A stretch of 9,304 nt of DNA from Candidatus Puniceispirillum sp. (GTDB lineage: Bacteria > Pseudomonadota > Alphaproteobacteria > Puniceispirillales > Puniceispirillaceae), in assembly GCA_016778825.1 (NCBI GenBank), contig JADHOU010000043.1:1-9304 (forward strand), written 5' to 3'. The notes under the pieces were generated by a model. The model was not told where the DNA came from, did not search any database, and was given only the letters and a program-made list of their open reading frames with translations. The number at the start of each line of letters is the position of its first letter. Within the stretch, counting starts at the first letter, position 1. This document shows, in pieces, positions 4,970 through 9,304 of the stretch. The position numbers and the translations under genes were made by a program.

Positions 4970-5005
4970 CATCAAACCCCCGAATGATAAATCGGAACCA
5001 TTGTA

Positions 5006-6040
5006 ATGAAATTTCTCGATCAGGCTAAAATCTACACCCGTTCAGGGCATGGCGGGCCGGGGGCAATCAGCTTTCGCCGCGAAGCGCATGTGCCTTTGGG
5101 CGGACCTGATGGCGGCGATGGCGGGCGTGGCGGCGATATTGTGGCAATGGCGGTGAATGGCCTGAACACGCTTATCGATTATCGCTATCAACAGCATTTC
5201 AAGGCCGAATCGGGCCGTCCGGGTGCCGGACGTGACCGCAGCGGTGCTTCTGGCAAAGATGTGATTATGCGGCTGCCGATTGGAACACAAGTCCTATCGG
5301 ATGATCAGCAAACCGTAATTGCCGACCTGACTTATGAGGGGCAGACCATCATTCTTGCCAAGGGCGGTACCGGCGGAAAGGGCAATGCCTTTTTCAAATC
5401 TTCAACCAATCGTGCGCCACGGAAATCACAACCTGGTGAAGACGGTCAGGAAATGTGGGTCTGGCTTCGGCTGAAACTGATTGCCGATGCCGGCCTTCTT
5501 GGCATGCCAAACGCCGGAAAATCAACCTTCTTAAGCGCGGTTTCGGCAGCACGTCCCAAAATTGCCGATTATCCTTTTACCACGCTTCATCCCAATCTTG
5601 GCGTTGTTGGCATTGATGGCAAGGAATTTGTCATGGCTGATATTCCGGGGCTGATCGAGGGCGCGCATGACGGCGCAGGTCTTGGACACCGGTTTTTGGG
5701 GCATGTCGAACGCTGCCGGATTTTGCTGCATCTGATTGATGCCACTGGCGAAGATCCTGTTGCCGCATGGAAAATGCTTCGCAATGAACTCAAAGCCTAT
5801 GGCAGTGATCTTTATGACAAGCCGGAAATTGTCGGGCTGACCAAATTGGACGCAACGCCAGAAGATTACGCTGCCGATCTTGCCATTGCCTTGCAAGAGG
5901 CAGGCGCAGGACAAGTGCTGGCGTTGTCGTCAGTCACCGGGAGCGGCGTCACAACAATGCTTCGCCAGCTTATCAATGTGATTGAAACAAGTCGGGCCAA
6001 AGAAGCGGAGCCCAAAGAGGCTGTGCCATGGTCACCGTAA
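5006..6040 (+). CDS. obg: Obg/CgtA GTPase, ribosome assembly and stress control
   Basis: This 344-residue protein has the full Obg layout. The glycine-rich Obg fold (1 to about 158) includes [14 protein letters not shown] and [22 protein letters not shown] domain follows, with the P-loop GMPNAGKS (166-173), switch [14 protein letters not shown] (189-201), DIPGLIEGA (212-220), TKLD (279-282) and SSVTGSG (308-314). No long C-terminal domain follows, which is normal for many Proteobacteria. Obg binds GTP/GDP with low affinity, works in late 50S maturation, and links growth to ppGpp levels. GGAA lies 8 nt before the ATG. The gene follows the rplU-rpmA terminator, so it probably heads its own transcript, and its last 13 nt overlap proB. 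Confidence 0.96.
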   Translation: MKFLDQAKIYTRSGHGGPGAISFRREAHVPLGGPDGGDGGRGGDIVAMAVNGLNTLIDYRYQQHFKAESGRPGAGRDRSGASGKDVIMRLPIGTQVLSDDQQTVIADLTYEGQTIILAKGGTGGKGNAFFKSSTNRAPRKSQPGEDGQEMWVWLRLKLIADAGLLGMPNAGKSTFLSAVSAARPKIADYPFTTLHPNLGVVGIDGKEFVMADIPGLIEGAHDGAGLGHRFLGHVERCRILLHLIDATGEDPVAAWKMLRNELKAYGSDLYDKPEIVGLTKLDATPEDYAADLAIALQEAGAGQVLALSSVTGSGVTTMLRQLINVIETSRAKEAEPKEAVPWSP

Positions 6041-7173
6041 CAACAGCTTTCAAAAACCATATTTTTGACGATGCGAAAATCATCGTTATCAAAGTTGGGT
6101 CATCCCTTCTTGTTGACGAAGATCAAAACGCCATCAATACAGCATGGCTAAGCGGCATCGCCACTGATATCGCGCGGCTAAAGGCAGCTGGGAAAGATGT
6201 TGTGGTGGTATCAAGCGGGGCCATCGCGCTTGGGCGGCGTTTGCTGAAAATAAATCACAATAAATTGAAATTGCAGGAAAAGCAGGCAGCCGCGGCAACG
6301 GGTCAAGTGTTGCTGGCGCATGCATGGATGGACGCGCTTGGTGCGCATCAGGTGCAAACAGCGCAAATTCTGCTATCGCCTGATGATACCGAAACAAGAC
6401 GCAAACATCTCAATGCCCGCACCACGATGATGGCGCTTTTACAACTCAATGCCGTGCCGGTGGTCAATGAGAATGACACGGTTGCCACAGCGGAAATTCG
6501 CTTTGGCGATAATGACCGGTTGGCGGCGCGTGTTGCCGCGATGATTGGGGCTGATTTGCTGGTTCTTCTATCGGATGTTGATGGGCTTTATACGGCCAAT
6601 CCAAATGGCGATAATACCGCAACCCATATCGGCAAGATTGTACAAATCACCCCTGACATCATGGCTATGGCAGGGCCGGCCAATGCCGCCTATGCTTCGG
6701 GCGGCATGGTAACCAAGCTTGAGGCGGCGCGCATTGCCACATCGGCCGGTTGTCAGATGATTATTTGCAATGGACAAAGCCCAGCACCATTATCACGCCT
6801 AGAAGCCGGGGCAAAATGCACCATCTTTGCCGCAGCGTTAAGCCCACATACCGCCCGCAAACAATGGATTGCCGGTGCGCTCACCCCTAAAGGAACAATC
6901 CGCATTGATGATGGGGCGGCACGCGCGCTTCGCGCCGGACGATCGCTTTTGCCAGCAGGTGTTATCGCTGTTCATGGACAATTCGAACGTGGCGATTTGA
7001 TCGAGATCGAAGATAGCGCCGGTCTGGTCATCGGGCATGGCTTGTCAAGCTATGGTCATAAAGACGCCATGGCGATTCGCGGTCATAAAAGCAATGAAAT
7101 CGAATCCGTGCTAGGCTATCGTGAACGTGATGAAATGATCCATGCCGATAATCTGGTCATGAGTGACAGCTAG
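6028..7173 (+). CDS. proB: Glutamate 5-kinase (ProB)
   Basis: This is the first enzyme of proline synthesis, making gamma-glutamyl phosphate from glutamate and ATP in the cytoplasm. The 381-residue protein has an amino-acid-kinase domain (about 17-265) with IKVGSSLL (Lys22), [20 protein letters not shown] (substrate loop, 144-152), [20 protein letters not shown] and SGGMVTK (224-230). A PUA domain follows (about 285-370; [17 protein letters not shown], then RGDLIEI). Full length with PUA is the usual bacterial form. The ATG at 6028 lies inside the end of obg (13-nt overlap, different frame), and AAAGAGG about 7 nt upstream makes translational coupling likely. Feedback inhibition by proline is known for the family; nothing here tests it. 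Confidence 0.96.
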   Translation: MVTVTTAFKNHIFDDAKIIVIKVGSSLLVDEDQNAINTAWLSGIATDIARLKAAGKDVVVVSSGAIALGRRLLKINHNKLKLQEKQAAAATGQVLLAHAWMDALGAHQVQTAQILLSPDDTETRRKHLNARTTMMALLQLNAVPVVNENDTVATAEIRFGDNDRLAARVAAMIGADLLVLLSDVDGLYTANPNGDNTATHIGKIVQITPDIMAMAGPANAAYASGGMVTKLEAARIATSAGCQMIICNGQSPAPLSRLEAGAKCTIFAAALSPHTARKQWIAGALTPKGTIRIDDGAARALRAGRSLLPAGVIAVHGQFERGDLIEIEDSAGLVIGHGLSSYGHKDAMAIRGHKSNEIESVLGYRERDEMIHADNLVMSDS

Positions 7174-7231
7174 GGCAAAACGCCAGCTAGATGAATATAG
7201 GCCAAAAAACGGGCTGAAAAACGGGAAAGAT

Positions 7232-8512
7232 ATGGCACAGAAATTAGACAAAATCAGTGATGCCACCGCCCTGATCGGGGCGATGGTTACACGGTCACGC
7301 GCCGCGCAATCGGTTCTTGGCAAAAGTGATTTTGCGTCACGATGTGCCGCCCTGCAAGCCGCAGCCGATCAGATTCGTACCCAATCCGCCGCCATTCTTG
7401 AGGTCAATGCCAAAGATGTTGCCGCGGCCAAGGCAAGCGGCATCAGCGGTGCCTTTATCGACCGGTTAACGCTGAATGACGAACGCGTTGAAGCGATGGC
7501 AACCGGCCTTGAAGCGATGATTCGCCTGACCGACCCGATTGGCCATGAATTGGCGCGCTGGCAACAGCCAAACGGGCTTGATATTGCGCGGGTGTCAACG
7601 CCGCTTGGCGTGATTGGCATCATTTACGAATCACGGCCAAATGTCACAATTGATGCGGCTGGGTTATGTATTATCGCTGGCAATGCTGCCATTTTGCGCG
7701 GCGGTAGTGATAGCCAGCTTACCGCCAGCCTGCTTGCCGCCATCATGGGTGATGGGCTTGCTACGGCTGGCCTGCCGCGTGATGCGGTGCAGATGGTGCC
7801 AACAACCGACCGGCAGGCCGTTGGTGCCATGCTTGGCGCGGTTGGCGGCATTGATGTACTGATTCCCCGCGGTGGGCGCTCGCTTGTCGAACGCGTTCAA
7901 ACCGAAGCGCGTGTTCCAGTTTTTGCTCATCTTGAAGGTATTTGCCATCTTTATATCCATGCTGATGCCGACCCGGATAAGGCGCGGCAAATTGCAGTAA
8001 ATGCCAAAATGCGGCGAACCGGCATTTGCGGCGCGGCTGAAACATTGCTTATTGATGCCGCCATTGCCAAAGACCTTCTTGGCGCGATTGCCGATGATCT
8101 TTTGGGCGCTGGCTGTGCGCTTCGCGGTGATGCGGCGGCATGTGACCTTGTGCCAGCCATGACCCCTGCCACCGAAACCGATTTTTACACTGAATATCTG
8201 GATGCGATTCTATCGGTTGCCATTGTCGATGATATTGGATCTGCAATTGCCCATATCGCCAAATATGGGTCGGCGCATACTGATGCGATTATCACCGAAT
8301 CAGCCGCTGCCGCAGCGCAGTTTTTTGCCGAGGTCGACAGCGCGATTGTCATGCATAACGCCTCGACACAATTTGCCGATGGCGGCGAATTTGGCATGGG
8401 CGCCGAAATTGGCATTGCCACCGGGCGATTACATGCGCGTGGGCCTGTTGGCGCAGCGCAATTAACCAGCTTTAAATATGTTGTTCGTGGCAATGGCCAG
8501 ATACGCAGCTAG
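7232..8512 (+). CDS. proA: Gamma-glutamyl phosphate reductase (ProA)
   Basis: ProA is the second proline enzyme, an aldehyde-dehydrogenase-fold NADPH-dependent reductase producing glutamate-5-semialdehyde. From the ATG at 7232 it has 426 residues, a usual length. Signatures are [47 protein letters not shown], the active-site [15 protein letters not shown] (Cys266) and the ending [17 protein letters not shown] with [17 protein letters not shown]. The frame is open back to a GTG at 7163 that overlaps proB by 11 nt. I chose the later ATG because the extra 23 residues are not family-like and GGGAAAG lies just before it, although the spacing is short. AAAAACGGG occurs twice just upstream (7205-7213, 7217-7225). 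ProB and ProA usually form a complex that channels the unstable phosphate. Confidence 0.94.
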   Translation: MAQKLDKISDATALIGAMVTRSRAAQSVLGKSDFASRCAALQAAADQIRTQSAAILEVNAKDVAAAKASGISGAFIDRLTLNDERVEAMATGLEAMIRLTDPIGHELARWQQPNGLDIARVSTPLGVIGIIYESRPNVTIDAAGLCIIAGNAAILRGGSDSQLTASLLAAIMGDGLATAGLPRDAVQMVPTTDRQAVGAMLGAVGGIDVLIPRGGRSLVERVQTEARVPVFAHLEGICHLYIHADADPDKARQIAVNAKMRRTGICGAAETLLIDAAIAKDLLGAIADDLLGAGCALRGDAAACDLVPAMTPATETDFYTEYLDAILSVAIVDDIGSAIAHIAKYGSAHTDAIITESAAAAAQFFAEVDSAIVMHNASTQFADGGEFGMGAEIGIATGRLHARGPVGAAQLTSFKYVVRGNGQIRS

Positions 8513-8525
8513 CCATCATCATCAA

Positions 8526-9137
8526 ATGCCGTTGCTGTTTCACAGCCGGACAAGCCTGAAAATTGGTCTTGTTGGTGGCTCGTTCAATCCGGCACATGAT
8601 GGCCATATTCATGTTGCGCTTGAGACGCGTCGTGCCTTGAATCTTGATCAAATCTGGTGGCTTGTCAGCCCGCAGAATCCACTCAAAAGCACAGCTGGCA
8701 TGGAATCACTTGCCACAAGGTTGGCACATGCTCGTAAAATTGCTGCGCCCTATCCGTTTTTGCGGGTTTTGAGTCCCGAGGCTGGTCTGCCCCAAAACTA
8801 TACCTACAACACATTGACTTATTTGAAAAAAACAATGCCACTGGCGCGTCTTATCTGGGTCATGGGCGCGGATAATCTGGATCAGTTTCCGCGCTGGTAC
8901 CGGCACCAAGATATGATTCGGCTACTACCCATTGCCGTTATCGACCGTCCAAGCTATTCTATGAAGGCTATAGCGGCTGGTCGGTGGTTGCTAGGACGGC
9001 GTTATCAGGTTGCAAAAATGCGCCACGCCATTGCAATAGGATCTTTGAAACTGCCGAGCTGGTGCTTTATAGCTGGACAACGTCACGCGGCTTCGGCCAC
9101 GGAGATAAGGCAGCAAGCGCAAAGTGCAAATGCCTAA
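8526..9137 (+). CDS. nadD: Nicotinate-nucleotide adenylyltransferase (NadD)
   Basis: NadD joins nicotinate mononucleotide and ATP to deamido-NAD in NAD synthesis. The nucleotidyltransferase signature GGSFNPAHDGH lies at residues 17-27, with LVSPQNPLK after it, WVMGADNLDQFPRW (111-124) in the middle, and ASATEIR (189-195) as the C-terminal ATP-binding motif in place of the usual SSTxxR. The length of about 203 residues is normal. The start is uncertain: ATGs at 8478, 8493 and 8526 are all in frame, and none has a good Shine-Dalgarno. The first two overlap proA. I took 8526 because it leaves a family-like 12 residues before the first strand. The gene follows proA by 13 nt and precedes rsfS, the usual neighbour. 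Confidence 0.92.
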   Translation: MPLLFHSRTSLKIGLVGGSFNPAHDGHIHVALETRRALNLDQIWWLVSPQNPLKSTAGMESLATRLAHARKIAAPYPFLRVLSPEAGLPQNYTYNTLTYLKKTMPLARLIWVMGADNLDQFPRWYRHQDMIRLLPIAVIDRPSYSMKAIAAGRWLLGRRYQVAKMRHAIAIGSLKLPSWCFIAGQRHAASATEIRQQAQSANA

Positions 9138-9179
9138 ATCCGACCGTAGCCCGCAATAAAGGGAATTGAACATTTTGAC

Positions 9180-9184
9180 AGGAG
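9180..9184 (+). promoter_or_regulatory. Ribosome binding site of rsfS, in front of an ATT start
   Basis: AGGAG is the strongest Shine-Dalgarno in the right-hand cluster, and 6 nt separate it from ATT at 9191-9193. No ATG, GTG or TTG lies at a suitable distance in any frame matching rsfS. This element therefore decides the start. Confidence 0.65.
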
Positions 9185-9190
9185 ATACCC

Positions 9191-9304
9191 ATTTCTAAAG
9201 CGCAAACTGCATTAAACGCAGACCAGATCCTTCGTTTGATCACAACCTCTCTTGACGACGACAAAGCCGAAAATATCCTGACAATCCCGTTACAAGGTAA
9301 ATCC
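9191..9304 (+). CDS. rsfS: RsfS (Iojap family) ribosome silencing factor, 5' part, probable ATT start
   Basis: The 38 visible codons read ISKAQTALNADQILRLIT, then TSLDDDKAENILTIPLQGKS, and run off the window. The SLDDDKAENI and L-x-GKS motifs are the hallmark start of RsfS, which binds L14 on the 50S subunit and blocks subunit joining when nutrients are low. The position after nadD supports this. In frame, a TGA (9176-9178) lies upstream, and no ATG or GTG follows before the conserved helix. The only downstream option is a TTG at codon 16, inside conserved sequence. The AGGAG at 9180-9184 points to the ATT, which would be read as fMet. A sequencing error at this codon is the main alternative. 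The identity is firm; the start is inferred. Confidence 0.82.
   Translation, partial: MSKAQTALNADQILRLITTSLDDDKAENILTIPLQGKS

Noticed and set aside
8462..8475. TTAA-N6-TTAA near the proA end, similar to a CtrA site
   Set aside because: The spacing is 6, not 7; it lies inside conserved proA codons and is not at a promoter.

Overview
The window looks like chromosomal core DNA from a free-living alphaproteobacterium. The GC content is moderate, and rplU-rpmA is followed by obg-proB-proA-nadD-rsfS, an order typical of Alphaproteobacteria. The PhaR regulator and the protein sequences suggest a marine lineage such as SAR116, but that is recall, not a search result. There is no sign of phage, transposon, CRISPR or other mobile DNA.

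Left part (1-2235). The C-terminal half of phaR (PHA/PHB regulator) runs off the left edge. It converges, 6 nt apart, on a minus-strand group read right to left: a DM13-domain gene, a class IIA HAD hydrolase with a GTG start and a strong Shine-Dalgarno, and folB (dihydroneopterin aldolase, folate synthesis). The DM13 gene looks broken. A membrane-anchor segment lies directly upstream in the same frame, separated by one TAG stop and with no usable start codon.

Middle (2236-3995). A divergent intergenic region carries a perfect 7+7 inverted repeat in front of a plus-strand enolase-superfamily (MR/MLE) gene whose active site is non-canonical by my alignment. A 350-nt gap follows. It holds a GC-rich palindrome after that gene, a near-consensus sigma70 promoter, and a hairpin-rich leader of about 170 nt in front of rplU.

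Right part (3996-9304). rplU (L21 with a long Ala/Lys tail) and rpmA (L27) form one transcription unit, closed by a good intrinsic terminator. After a leader with nested inverted repeats come obg (ribosome-assembly GTPase), proB and proA (first two steps of proline synthesis), nadD (NAD synthesis) and the 5' end of rsfS (ribosome silencing factor). obg and proB overlap by 13 nt. rsfS has no ATG, GTG or TTG in a suitable place. A strong Shine-Dalgarno points to an ATT start, so simple ORF finding misses it.

I found no unmistakably new multi-gene system. The points most worth checking are the ATT start of rsfS, the nonsense-split DM13 gene, the structured rplU and obg leaders, and the altered active site of the enolase-superfamily protein.
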